Shown: positions 52,808 to 61,749, numbered from the stretch's first letter. The stretch: 64,000 nucleotides of DNA from Tractidigestivibacter sp050946515 (GCF_050946515.1 NZ_JBMNUX010000001.1:1-64000), one strand, 5' to 3'. Notes: generated by a model from the letters alone, not told the origin. A program made the numbers and translations.

Positions 52808-53565
52808 GTGAGAATCTAATCAAGACCACCGACGTCACGGTTGACTATGGCAAGAAGCGCGCCCTCAAGGAGACCTCCCTCTACTTCAACGAGGGTACGG
52901 TTACCGCGCTTATCGGTCCTTCCGGCTGCGGCAAGTCGACCTTCTTGCGCTGCATCAACCTCATGAACCGCGAGATACCTGGCTGCGTCATCGGCGGCTC
53001 GATTCTCTACCACGGAGACGAAATCAACAACAGCACCTACAACACGTTCCAGCTCAGGCGCCACGTGGGCATGGTGTTCCAGCAGCCAAACCCGTTCCGC
53101 AAGTCAATCTACGAGAACATCGCGTTTGCCCTTCGCCGCCATGGGATGTCCAACAAGGACGAGCTTGACCAGCGCGTCCAGGAGAGCCTTGAGGCGGCCG
53201 CAATCTGGGACGAGGTCAAAGACAAGCTCAACAAGTCGGCCTACGCGCTTTCCGGCGGCCAGCAGCAGCGCCTTTGCATCGCCCGAACCTTGGCGCTCCA
53301 TCCGGACGTCGTGCTGATGGACGAGCCTTGCTCGGCGCTTGACCCCATTGCCACGTTCGCGATTGAGGACACGATTCGTGACATGTCCTCCAAGGGCATC
53401 TGCGTCGTGATCGTGACCCACAACATGGAACAGGCCGCGCGCGTCTCTGACCGCTGCGCCTTCTTCCTCTTGGGAGAGATGGTCGAGTTTGGCCCAACGT
53501 CCGAGCTCTTCAACACGCCCAAGGACAAGAGACTTGAGGACTACCTTACGGGGAGGTTTGGATAA
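52804..53565 (+). CDS. pstB: Phosphate ABC transporter ATPase PstB, first copy
   Basis: ATP-binding subunit, 253 residues. Walker A GPSGCGKSTFLRCINLMN, Q-loop MVFQQPNPF, signature LSGGQQQRLCIARTLAL and Walker B VLMDEPCSALDPIAT are all intact. It overlaps pstA by four bases (ATGA) and the second pstB copy by one base. It and the next protein have similar layout but differ over much of their length. Confidence 0.95.
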   Translation: MSENLIKTTDVTVDYGKKRALKETSLYFNEGTVTALIGPSGCGKSTFLRCINLMNREIPGCVIGGSILYHGDEINNSTYNTFQLRRHVGMVFQQPNPFRKSIYENIAFALRRHGMSNKDELDQRVQESLEAAAIWDEVKDKLNKSAYALSGGQQQRLCIARTLALHPDVVLMDEPCSALDPIATFAIEDTIRDMSSKGICVVIVTHNMEQAARVSDRCAFFLLGEMVEFGPTSELFNTPKDKRLEDYLTGRFG

Positions 53566-54317
53566 TGGCACTCTCCATGGAGGTCAAGAACATCAACTTG
53601 TTCTATGGCGAGCATCACGCGCTGCACGACGTCTCGCTCAAGATGCCAGCCGGCATGGCGACGGCGTTCATTGGTCCTTCCGGCTGCGGGAAGTCGACGC
53701 TTCTTCGCTGCCTCAACAGGATGAACGACCGCATCCCTGATTGTCGTGTGGAGGGAACGGTCCTTCTAGGCGACGAGGACGTCTACAAGACTATGGACGT
53801 CTACGAGCTCAGGCGACGCGTTGGCATGGTATTCCAGCGTCCGAACCCTTTCCCGCTGTCCATCTATGACAACGTCGTTTATGGCGTTCGCATGATGGGC
53901 AAGCCAACGAAGGACGAGACCGACGAGATCGTCGAGACGACCCTAAAGGGCGTTGGCCTTTGGGACGAGGTCAAGGACAAGCTCGACCACTCTGGCTTGT
54001 CTCTTTCTGGCGGTCAGCAGCAGCGCCTGTGCATTGCTCGCGCGCTTGCCGTTGACCCGGACGTGCTCCTGATGGACGAGCCGACGTCTGCTCTGGACCC
54101 CATCTCCACGGGGCTCATCGAGGAGCTGATCTTGGGCATCGCCAAAGAGCATACGGTCGTCATTGTGACCCACAACATGCAGCAGGCAACTCGCGTTTCT
54201 AACCGATGCGCCTTCTTCTACTTGGGAGACCTCATCGAGGAAGGCCCGACGGCGGAGCTCTTCTCGGCGCCTAAGGACAAGCGCACCGAAGACTACCTCA
54301 CAGGAAGGTTTGGATAG
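53565..54317 (+). CDS. pstB: Phosphate ABC transporter ATPase PstB, second copy
   Basis: ATP-binding subunit, 250 residues. Walker A GPSGCGKSTLLRCLNRMND, MVFQRPNPFPLSIYDNV, signature LSGGQQQRLCIARALAV and Walker B VLLMDEPTSALDPIS match the PstB consensus more closely than the first copy. It follows with a TAATG overlap. Two tandem pstB genes are also known in Bacillus and streptococci. The two ATPases might form a heterodimer or serve different conditions. Confidence 0.95.
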   Translation: MALSMEVKNINLFYGEHHALHDVSLKMPAGMATAFIGPSGCGKSTLLRCLNRMNDRIPDCRVEGTVLLGDEDVYKTMDVYELRRRVGMVFQRPNPFPLSIYDNVVYGVRMMGKPTKDETDEIVETTLKGVGLWDEVKDKLDHSGLSLSGGQQQRLCIARALAVDPDVLLMDEPTSALDPISTGLIEELILGIAKEHTVVIVTHNMQQATRVSNRCAFFYLGDLIEEGPTAELFSAPKDKRTEDYLTGRFG

Positions 54318-54318
54318 T

Positions 54319-54990
54319 ATGAAGACGAGAAGCGCATACACGAAGCAAATCAAGCAGCTTGACGGTCATGTGCTCGCCATGGGCAGAGGAGTGGTTGAGG
54401 ACATCCGCGCCACCGGCTCTGCCATTGCGGACAACAATCTCGATGCGGCGACTGAGGTCAAGGACGACCACGTTGCGGCCGAACGGCTTACGCGCTCCAT
54501 CGAGGACTCCTGCATGAGCCTCATGCTTCTGCAACAGCCGCTTGCGAGCGACCTTCGGTTGGTCACGGCGTCGTTCCGTGCCGTCGGAGACCTCTCCCGC
54601 ATCGACGAGATGGCCTACGAGACCGCCCTGCTCTGCCTTGAGTTTCCCGGCATCTGCGGCAGCTCGCTTTCGGAGGAGTTGGGACAGCTGGCCGAGCAAG
54701 CTGCTACGATGGTAGAGCGAGCGATCTCTGCCTTCGAGAGCAAGGACGTCGCCGTCGCCGAGAGCGTATTTCCAATGGACGACAGCCTCGACCGCTTGTT
54801 CGAGAAGACCCGCAAACTCGTCGTCGACCTCCTGAAGCGTGACGACGACGCGGCGGATGTGGCTCCTGAGCTGCTCACCATCGCCAAGTATTACGAGCGC
54901 ACGGGAGACCATGCCCAGAGCATCGCAGACTGGGCAATTTTCCGTGCGACTGGATCGTACAGGGGCCGCACGATGGGAGATTCGAGGTGA
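54319..54990 (+). CDS. phoU: Phosphate regulon modulator PhoU
   Basis: A 223-residue all-helical protein with two PhoU repeats. RSAYTKQIKQLDGHVLAMGRGVVEDI begins the first and metal-ligand-type residues are in PGICGSSLSEELGQLAEQAATM-VERA of the second; LLTIAKYYERTGDHAQSIADW is the typical E-R-x-G-D-H motif. It relays transporter status to the PhoR sensor so that the regulon is off when phosphate is sufficient. The ATG at 54319 lies just past the pstB stop; a TTG three codons earlier is possible. Confidence 0.94.
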   Translation: MKTRSAYTKQIKQLDGHVLAMGRGVVEDIRATGSAIADNNLDAATEVKDDHVAAERLTRSIEDSCMSLMLLQQPLASDLRLVTASFRAVGDLSRIDEMAYETALLCLEFPGICGSSLSEELGQLAEQAATMVERAISAFESKDVAVAESVFPMDDSLDRLFEKTRKLVVDLLKRDDDAADVAPELLTIAKYYERTGDHAQSIADWAIFRATGSYRGRTMGDSR

Positions 54991-55670
54991 CCTTGGTTTA
55001 CTACGTCGAGGACGACAAGAACCTTCGCGAGCTTACCGTCTATGCGCTCAACCAGGCGGGCATTGACGCCAAGGGCTGCGTAGACGACGCCGAGTTTCGT
55101 CGCGCTTGCGCCGAGCGCCGCCCCGACGCGGTCCTTCTTGACATCATGCTTCCTGACGTCGATGGCCTTGAGGTTCTGGCGCGCATCAGAAAGACCCCAG
55201 GTCTCTCGCGCGTTCCGGTAATGATGCTTACCGCCAAGGATTCCGAGCTTGACAAGGTTCGGGCCCTTGACTCCGGCGCCGACGACTACCTTTCCAAGCC
55301 CTTCGGGATGATGGAGATGGTCAGCCGCACGCGTGCGCTCTTGCGCCGAGCTGGTCGCGACGGGTCCAACAATGGCCAGGAGGAGCTTGCGGTGGGCGAT
55401 GTGGTCCTGTGGCCCGACCGTCGCGAGGCAACAGTCAACGGCAAGCCCCTGAGCCTCACCATGCGTGAGTTCGACCTTCTCGAGTTCTTGATGCGCTCGC
55501 CGGGAGTCGTGTTCTCTCGCGAGACATTGCTCCAGCGCGTTTGGGGCTGGGACTTTGACGGCGGCTCTCGTACGGTGGACGTGCATGTCCAGCAGATTCG
55601 AGCCAAGCTGGGCGACTCTTCGGACCTGATCGAGACGGTTCGCGGCGTCGGCTACCGCGTTCGCGGATAG
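54987..55670 (+). CDS. phoP: Phosphate response regulator (PhoP/PhoB type, OmpR family)
   Basis: A 227-residue DNA-binding response regulator. The receiver has acidic residues Glu8-Asp9-Asp10, phosphoacceptor Asp52 in VLLDIMLPDVDG and the conserved Lys in SKPFG. A winged-helix OmpR-type domain follows (LTMREFDLLEFLMRSPGVVFSRETLLQRVWG; GVGYRVRG at the end). It starts at GTG 54987, overlapping the phoU stop. It would bind the Pho box upstream of pstS and so regulate its own operon. The gene name is by context. Confidence 0.9.
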   Translation: MTLVYYVEDDKNLRELTVYALNQAGIDAKGCVDDAEFRRACAERRPDAVLLDIMLPDVDGLEVLARIRKTPGLSRVPVMMLTAKDSELDKVRALDSGADDYLSKPFGMMEMVSRTRALLRRAGRDGSNNGQEELAVGDVVLWPDRREATVNGKPLSLTMREFDLLEFLMRSPGVVFSRETLLQRVWGWDFDGGSRTVDVHVQQIRAKLGDSSDLIETVRGVGYRVRG

Positions 55671-55698
55671 CGAGCCTTGGCAGAAAACGTAGAGACTT

Positions 55699-57132
55699 AT
55701 GGCGATGACGGAGCAGCAAGGCAAGCGAAAGGGAATACTGCACAGCACTTCTCTGCAGCACAGGATCTTCTTTGCGCTTGCGATTGCATGCTCCGTCGTC
55801 GCCATTCTTGTGCTTGTCGTCTCCTCGCTCGTCTACCAGGAAACGATCATGAGCGAGACCAAGGTCGAGCTTTCGCGCGAGTGCGAGACGCTGGCTTCGG
55901 TGCTGAACGGCGATGGGGTCGAGGAGGATAGCGTCTCGTTTCTCAAGTCGCTCGATTGCGGAAACGTCCGCCTGACGCTCATTGCGGCGGATGGGACCGT
56001 CGAGTACGACTCCCAAAGCGATGCCAGCGCGATGGAGAACCACGCGAACCGCCCTGAGGTTGCAGACGCCCAGTCGTCGGGGTGGGGCAGCTCCGAGCGC
56101 GATTCTGACACGCTTGGCTACGTCACCCTCTATGAGGCCGTGCGGCTTGACTCCGGAGAAGTGCTGCGGCTTGGCATGGAGCGCAGCGACGTCCTTCACG
56201 TGATTATCGACGACTTTGGCTTCTTGATACTGCTCGTGGTCGCCATCCTTGGCGTCGTGTGGCTCATCTCGCGCTCGCTCTCGCGCTGGCTGGTGCGCCC
56301 GATTCTTGACATCGACCTTGAGGGTGCGATGGCAACGTCTCCCTACGACGAGCTCGAGCCGCTTGTCGAGCGCCTGAACGCCCAGTATGAGGCGCTGGTT
56401 GGGCGCATGGAGCAGATCCAGGACGCCGACGACATGCGCCGCGAGTTCACGGCGAACGTGACGCACGAGCTGAAGACGCCCATCGCGTCGATCTCGGGGG
56501 CGGCGGAGCTCATTCGAGACGGAATCGTGAAACCTGAGGACGTCTCTGACTTTGCCGGAAGGATATACGACGACGCGCAGAGGCTGTCTTCTCTGGTGAG
56601 CGACATTCTCACGCTCTCAAAGCTCGACGAGTCGGAGCGCGCGGGCGACCATGCGCTGTTTGGTGCCATGGAGACGGTCGACCTGTATGGCGTCGCCACC
56701 GATGTTGAGCAGCGCTATCAGGACCGTGCGAAAGATCAGGGCGTCACGATTCGCGTGACGGGCACGTCGACGCCCATCAAGGGCAACCCTCGCCTGCTTG
56801 ACGAGCTCGTGAGCAACCTTGTGTCCAACGCCGTGCGCTACAACCGCATCGGAGGCAAGGTCTTTGTCTGGGTTCTTCCCGAAAACGGCAAGCCGTGCCT
56901 GCGCGTGAGCGATACCGGCATCGGCATTCCCGAAGAGGCGCAAAGCAAGGTTTTTGAGCGCTTCTACCGCGTTGACAAGGGGAGGTCTCGCGAAAAGGGC
57001 GGCACAGGGCTCGGCCTTGCCATAGTGAAGCACGCTGCAGCCTTCCATGGCGCGACTATTGACCTTAAGAGCGAGCTTGGAAAGGGCACGACGATAACGG
57101 TCACCTTCCCTGAGAGCTCTCTGGCCAAGTAG
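55699..57132 (+). CDS. phoR: Phosphate sensor histidine kinase PhoR
   Basis: A 477-residue membrane sensor. Two hydrophobic helices (about 24-46 and 170-192) enclose an extracytoplasmic loop. The HAMP-like and dimerisation segment leads to the H-box TANVTHELKTPIASISGAAELI (His near 256), N-box SNLVSNAVRYNRIGG, and G-boxes DTGIGIPEEAQSK and KGGTGLGLAIVKHA. The catalytic domain is complete. It forms a two-component system with the preceding regulator. The ATG at 55699 has a poor ribosome site; ATG 55705 is also possible. Confidence 0.92.
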   Translation: MAMTEQQGKRKGILHSTSLQHRIFFALAIACSVVAILVLVVSSLVYQETIMSETKVELSRECETLASVLNGDGVEEDSVSFLKSLDCGNVRLTLIAADGTVEYDSQSDASAMENHANRPEVADAQSSGWGSSERDSDTLGYVTLYEAVRLDSGEVLRLGMERSDVLHVIIDDFGFLILLVVAILGVVWLISRSLSRWLVRPILDIDLEGAMATSPYDELEPLVERLNAQYEALVGRMEQIQDADDMRREFTANVTHELKTPIASISGAAELIRDGIVKPEDVSDFAGRIYDDAQRLSSLVSDILTLSKLDESERAGDHALFGAMETVDLYGVATDVEQRYQDRAKDQGVTIRVTGTSTPIKGNPRLLDELVSNLVSNAVRYNRIGGKVFVWVLPENGKPCLRVSDTGIGIPEEAQSKVFERFYRVDKGRSREKGGTGLGLAIVKHAAAFHGATIDLKSELGKGTTITVTFPESSLAK

Positions 57133-57241
57133 GCCTGACCTCTCCCGTCCTCCTTCCTAGACCCGCCCCAGGTTCGCCCGTCCCGCACAACGAGCGCCAC
57201 CCGCCGCTGCAGCCCCACACAACGCCGCTGTCCGAGCCCCC

Positions 57242-57459
57242 GCTGCCAATTTGCGCGACCTCTGATGCCCGCACGATGGGCTGAGCCAACTTGCGCGACT
57301 TCTGATGCCCGCCCCTGCCAACTTGCGCGACTTCTGATGCCCGCCCCTGCCAACTTCCGCGACTTCTGATGCTCGCCCCTGCCAACTTGCGCGACCTCTG
57401 ATGCCGTGCCTGCCAAGTTCCGCGACCTCTGATGCTGCAAAAGTCGCGCAAACTGGCAA
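57242..57459 (-). repeat. Repeat array 3, inverted relative to the others
   Basis: Read on the minus strand, the head TTGCCAGTTTGCGCGAC is followed by six direct units whose first bases lie at 57435, 57404, 57372, 57340, 57308 and 57268 (steps 31, 32, 32, 32, 40). It ends with GGCAGCGGGGGCTCGG, a tail also found at the end of array 4. The head is 20 bases from the stop of the gene at 57479. The rest of the 346-base gap holds a GCAGCCCCACACAACG motif. Confidence 0.9.
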
Positions 57460-57478
57460 GCCCTTCTCGAGCTCCATT

Positions 57479-58684
57479 TCAAAGTTTCGGGATTGGCTTG
57501 AATTCGCATGACTTGGGGTCGAGCTTCTCGGCGAGCTCCGGCGGCAAGGCATAGCTGGGCTTGGCAAAGCGGGCAACCCCGTCGGATTGGGCTATCGCGG
57601 GTGGGAATAGCTCGTTCATAAGAGCCTTGTTCTTTTTCATGAACTCTGCAGGCAGCGGTCGCGATCGATTCCCAAGCTTCCTGTTTACGGTCTTCGCTAC
57701 GGCAGCCAGCTGCTTCTGGTTGTAGACTTGCTGCTTTACAAGCGGCAGCGTCTCGCCCCCATCATGCCTGATGGCGAGGTCACGGACGGTGTCTCGCTGA
57801 AGATCATCGTGAAATCCTGAGCCGAGATACTCATAGCCAAACAGGGCTCGCTCCCAGAAAACATCGATGAGGCAATAGGGCATCCCTGCGATTTGGGCCG
57901 CCTCTTGGCTAAAGTCCCACCGTTTGTTAAGAACCGGGCGCTCGATTCCGTAGCCGCCTCTCCTCTTGGGAAGGGTCAGCAACAGTGCGAGCCTTGTCTC
58001 CATCGGCGATCGAGAGCCATCGATTACCTGCGCAATTGCCCTCTTTGCCTTCCTCAGTCCATACGCATGATTCGGCACCCGAGACAGGTAGCGCTGGACG
58101 CGCTCGACGCTGGTTATCGGCTTATGCGATATGAATCCCTTTTCTATGGTTGCCGGGATGTACTCCCCGCAAAGCGCGTATCCGAGAAGGGTCAGGTCGA
58201 GCTGGGACAGCGAGCCCGCCATTTGCAGAAAGCAGAACTCCGGGCTCGAGAGATAGAGGCTGTCAGCAAGTCGCATGAACGAGTGCGATGGGACCTCGCT
58301 CGACCAGCAATGCGGACAGGCTCCTCTTGAGGTCCGACGATTGGAAATCTCTCGAGCGAGAAGATCGACCTCTCCGCTTGGGAGGCTGCTCCCAAGGATT
58401 GCGGACAGCGAAGAGCGGATTTCTGAGACTGAGCATGAACCGGGGCTGGGGACTTTGGCAAGTCGCAATGGCCGTGAAGTGAGGGGCTGCTGCTCTGCGA
58501 GGGCAACCAATATCCATAACGCCGTGGTATGTGAGATGAATGCGTTCATGGCTCGTATTGTGGCATTGGGCCCTTTCGGCATTTTCTCTGCTGGCTTTCG
58601 GCTATCTATCACGAGTCTTTCCGGTTGAGGCCTGCGCGCAGGTAGAAGTCGCGGCTCCTGAAGCGAGACGCGAATCTTTGTCAT
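57479..58684 (-). CDS. PD-(D/E)XK/DUF559-like protein between inverted repeat arrays
   Basis: A protein of up to 401 residues that I do not recognise by name. The first ~45 residues are basic and may not be translated: an ATG at 58549 (MNAFISHTTALWILVAL) fits better the AbiEi-like start seen in related proteins; no good ribosome site decides it. A middle segment (SSPEFCFLQMAGSL; TSVERVQRYLS) is followed by SPMETRLALLLTLP, CLIDVFW, and GYEYLGSGFHDD, then a DTVRDLAIR helix. This order (E; D; E-x-Y-x-G-x-x-x-H) resembles the Vsr/DUF559 fold of PD-(D/E)XK nucleases. The gene stands alone, with array 3 at its 3' end and array 4 at its 5' side, and lower GC than its neighbours by eye. Nuclease activity is inference. 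Confidence 0.65.
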   Translation of the reverse strand: MTKIRVSLQEPRLLPARRPQPERLVIDSRKPAEKMPKGPNATIRAMNAFISHTTALWILVALAEQQPLTSRPLRLAKVPSPGSCSVSEIRSSLSAILGSSLPSGEVDLLAREISNRRTSRGACPHCWSSEVPSHSFMRLADSLYLSSPEFCFLQMAGSLSQLDLTLLGYALCGEYIPATIEKGFISHKPITSVERVQRYLSRVPNHAYGLRKAKRAIAQVIDGSRSPMETRLALLLTLPKRRGGYGIERPVLNKRWDFSQEAAQIAGMPYCLIDVFWERALFGYEYLGSGFHDDLQRDTVRDLAIRHDGGETLPLVKQQVYNQKQLAAVAKTVNRKLGNRSRPLPAEFMKKNKALMNELFPPAIAQSDGVARFAKPSYALPPELAEKLDPKSCEFKPIPKL

Positions 58685-58824
58685 GGTCGGTTACGAAGGC
58701 TCCACAATTGCCTTCCGCAATGGGGCGTCGAGTTCAGAAGAAAATGCTGGTTGAGGGGCTGGGGGAGAAGGACGAGCCCCACGGCGCGCAAGAACGAACC
58801 CCTGAAACCCGCGCGTTTGTGCGC

Positions 58825-59163
58825 TGCCAGGTTGCGCGACTTTTGCAGCATCAGAAGTCGCATAACTTGGCAGGCACGGCATCAGAAGTCGCGCAAGTTG
58901 GCAAAACCAGCATCAGAAGTCGCGCAAGTTGGCAGGGGCGAGCATCAGAAGTCGCGCAAGTTGGCTCAGCCCATCGTGTGGGCATCAGAAGTCGCGCAAG
59001 TTGGCTCAGCCCATCGTGTGGGCATCAGAAGTCGCGCAAGTTGGCAGGGGCGAGCATCAGAAGTCGCGGAAGTTGGCAGGGGCGGGCATCAGAAGTCGCG
59101 GAAGTTGGCGCAGCCCGTTGTGTGGTCATCAGAGGTCGCGCAACCTGGCAGCGGGGGGCTCGG
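58825..59163 (+). repeat. Repeat array 4 with inverted head
   Basis: The head TGCCAGGTTGCGCGAC is followed by nine direct units starting at 58848, 58879, 58910, 58942, 58982, 59022, 59054, 59086 and 59126 (steps 31, 31, 32, 40, 40, 32, 32, 40). The 40-bp units carry the linker CTCAGCCCATCGTGTGG or GCAGCCCGTTGTGTGG. It ends with GGCAGCGGGGGGCTCGG, 20 bases from the thrB stop. It mirrors array 3 in order of linkers and tail. Confidence 0.9.
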
Positions 59164-59182
59164 CGCCCCAACGCGCGGCTTG

Positions 59183-60268
59183 CTACACGAGGCGCTTAAC
59201 GGCGACGCCTTGGGGCTCGGAGCGCAAAACACGTACCCAAAGCGTTGGCATGAGCTCTTGAACGGCGTCAGCGACGCGGCTTGCGACCTCCTCGCCCCTT
59301 GCGATGGCAAGCATCGTTGCTCCGGAGCCGGAGATTAAGAACGCACAGGCGCCAGCCTCAAGAGAACGCGCGCGCAGCCGCTCGTAATCCGCGATGAGCT
59401 TTGCGCGATACGGCTCATGCACGCGGTCGTTGCAGCAGCTTGCAATGGCTTCCTCGTCGCCCGACTCAAGCGCACGGACAAGCGCGAGGCAGCGTCCGAC
59501 CTGCCAAGAGACCACTTGCAGGGGGACTTCTTTGGGCAGCGCCTCGCGCGCTTCGCTCGTAAGCACGCGATAGGGGGGAGCCATACAGACAAACCGCAGG
59601 TCATCGGAGACGTTCCAGCTGAGCGAATGCACCTGCATGCCACCACTGCGGCCCTCGCCTTTCTCGATGAACGAGCTCACGAGCCCGCCGAGTATGGCAG
59701 GGGCCACGTTGTCAGGGTGCCCTTCGATTGCCGCGGCAACGGACAGCATGGTCTTCCTGTCAGCCTCGATCGGGGTCGGCTCGTCCGGAATTGGGCCGTT
59801 GCGCGGGGTCAGCCTGTCTCCTGCGGCAGGCATGCTTTGGCCGGACAGTGCCTGAGCGGCGCAGATGCCAGCGACAACGCAAGCCGAGCTTGACCCCATC
59901 CCTCCCGACATGGGGATGGGGCAGTCCTCGACAATATGAAGCACGTGCGCGGGAAGGCCAAGCTGCTTTGTCGCAGCAAGGTAGCTCGTCCACACAAGAT
60001 TGTCTTCGCCGGCAAACTGAGCAGGGCATCCGTCAATCTGCAGCCTGTCGGCAACCTCGAACCTGAAGTTCGCGCGCAGGCTAAGCGCCATTCCCAGCAC
60101 GTCAAAGCCTACCCCAAGGTTGGCCGTCGTTGCCGGGACGCTCACCGTGATGACCCTGGGGGCGTTGGAGCTGGGCTCACCTGCGCCGCCAACCGTTGCG
60201 GTCGGGTCGGATGCCCCCCTTGACAGGTCGGTCGCGCTGGTCCCGGTTGCTGAGGGCTCGCCGCTCAC
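59183..60268 (-). CDS. thrB: Homoserine kinase
   Basis: Phosphorylates homoserine in threonine synthesis; GHMP kinase family, 361 residues. The ATP loop is PMSGGMGSSSACVVAG; the start of the fold is VPATTANLGVGFDVLGMAL and the C-terminal motif is LISGSGATMLAI. The N-terminus is about 38 residues longer than usual, Gly/Pro/Ala/Ser-rich, as the GTG at 60268 overlaps the thrC stop (GTGA) with GAGGA eight bases before it. An insert of about 20 residues lies after SSSACVV (AAGDRLTPRNGPIPDEPTP). It is cotranscribed with thrC. Confidence 0.93.
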   Translation of the reverse strand: MSGEPSATGTSATDLSRGASDPTATVGGAGEPSSNAPRVITVSVPATTANLGVGFDVLGMALSLRANFRFEVADRLQIDGCPAQFAGEDNLVWTSYLAATKQLGLPAHVLHIVEDCPIPMSGGMGSSSACVVAGICAAQALSGQSMPAAGDRLTPRNGPIPDEPTPIEADRKTMLSVAAAIEGHPDNVAPAILGGLVSSFIEKGEGRSGGMQVHSLSWNVSDDLRFVCMAPPYRVLTSEAREALPKEVPLQVVSWQVGRCLALVRALESGDEEAIASCCNDRVHEPYRAKLIADYERLRARSLEAGACAFLISGSGATMLAIARGEEVASRVADAVQELMPTLWVRVLRSEPQGVAVKRLV

Positions 60269-61749
60269 AGGAAGATCCTCGCGCAGGCGGACTCGACAAA
60301 GGCGCCCATTTTGTCTTGGTCGCAAACGTCGTCGTGGATGACCTCCCCCTCGCGCAGGCTCGAAAGCTGCTTCGGGGCTTGGGTTCCGGTGACATGCTCC
60401 AGGGCATCCATGCAGGCGAAGCCGTTCATGCCAGAGGTGTCGGTGTCAAGCGCTCCCAGCACATCGGCCGGGAACTTGTAGGGGCTTGCGGTGGAAAGGC
60501 AGACGCGCTGGGTGCCGTCTTTCGGCAACTGGTCAAGGACGTGCTTTGCGACGGCGGTGTGCGGGTCGATGACCTTGTGGCAGTCCTGCCAGGTCTCGCG
60601 AATCGTCTCGCGCGCGTCGTCGTCATCGGCGCGGCCGCAGCCAAAGAGCTCCGTTATGCGAGAGAAGACGCTCGCGGGGACCGTGTACTCGCCCTTCTCG
60701 GCAAGGTCGCCCATCAGACGAGAAACAAGCTCGCAGTCTCCGTCGGAGGCGTAGTACAGCAGGCGCTCCAGGTTGGAGGAGACGAGGATGTCCATCGAAG
60801 GAGAGATGGTCTTCACAAACGGGCGCTTGCGGTTGTAGCGACCCGTGGTCAAAAACTCGGTCAGCACGTCGTTGGCGTTTGACGCAACGACAAGGCGGCG
60901 CACGGGGAGCCCGAGGCGCTTGGCGAAGTAGCCAGCGAGCACGTCGCCAAAGTTGCCGGTGGGAACCACGAAGGTGACCTCGTCGCCCATCCGAACGGCA
61001 CCGGAGCGCACCAGCTGCGCATACGAGTCGAAGTAGTAGGTGACCTGAGGCGCCAGGCGACCGACGTTGATGGAGTTGGCACTCGAGAGGCGAACGTTGC
61101 GCGCAACGAGCCGCTTGCCGAGCTCAGGGTCGGAGAAGATCCTCTTGACCTCTGACTGGGCGTCGTCAAAGTTGCCGCGGATGGCGCAGACGGCAACGTT
61201 GCCACCAATCTGCGTGACCATCTGGAGGCGCTGGATGTCTGAGACCTTTCCCCACGGGTAGAACACGCACACTCCGCACCCCTCGACGTCAGAAAATCCG
61301 TCAAGGGCGGCCTTTCCCGTGTCGCCCGAAGTGGCCGTCACGATCATCACGTTGCGGCCGTCACCAGCGCGTGCCACGCTCATGAGCTGAGGCAGCATCT
61401 GCAGCGCCACGTCTTTGAAGGCGCAGGTGGGGCCGTGGAACAGCTCGAGCAGCCAGTCGTTTCCAAGCGGGGTGACCGGGCAGATTGCGGGGGAGTCCCA
61501 CTGGGGGCCATAGGCGTTCTTCACACAGGCATCGATCTCGCTAGCCGTGTAATCATCGAGGAGCGTGCCCAGCACGAGCTTCGCGGTCTCTTGGAAACTC
61601 TGGCCACAAACAGTCTTCAGGTCGAGTGTTGTCTCTCCGAGCTGATCTGAGACGTAAAGGCCGCCATCGGGCGCGAGGCCCGTCATGATAGCTTGCTTAC
61701 TTGTTACCAAATCCGCGTTCGAGCGGGTGCTGTGGTAGAACGTTTGCAC
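60265..61749 (-). CDS. thrC: Threonine synthase
   Basis: Converts O-phosphohomoserine to threonine with pyridoxal phosphate; 494 residues. It belongs to the longer (class I, E. coli/yeast-like) form: FYHSTRSNADLVTSKQAIMTGLAPDGGLYV at the start, cofactor Lys in PTCAFKDVALQMLPQLM, TATSGDTGKAALDGF and VPTGNFGDVLAGYFAKRLGLP. The GTG at 61749 follows AAGGAG by six bases and agrees with the family start; the longer frame runs into the hom promoter region. It is divergent from hom. Confidence 0.94.
   Translation of the reverse strand: MQTFYHSTRSNADLVTSKQAIMTGLAPDGGLYVSDQLGETTLDLKTVCGQSFQETAKLVLGTLLDDYTASEIDACVKNAYGPQWDSPAICPVTPLGNDWLLELFHGPTCAFKDVALQMLPQLMSVARAGDGRNVMIVTATSGDTGKAALDGFSDVEGCGVCVFYPWGKVSDIQRLQMVTQIGGNVAVCAIRGNFDDAQSEVKRIFSDPELGKRLVARNVRLSSANSINVGRLAPQVTYYFDSYAQLVRSGAVRMGDEVTFVVPTGNFGDVLAGYFAKRLGLPVRRLVVASNANDVLTEFLTTGRYNRKRPFVKTISPSMDILVSSNLERLLYYASDGDCELVSRLMGDLAEKGEYTVPASVFSRITELFGCGRADDDDARETIRETWQDCHKVIDPHTAVAKHVLDQLPKDGTQRVCLSTASPYKFPADVLGALDTDTSGMNGFACMDALEHVTGTQAPKQLSSLREGEVIHDDVCDQDKMGAFVESACARIFL

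Noticed and set aside
57242..59163. Tandem interspaced guide-RNA (TIGR-type) array
   Set aside because: Short spacers between repeats recall such arrays, but the linkers are shared and low in diversity and the enclosed protein shows no Nop-like RNA-binding domain by eye.
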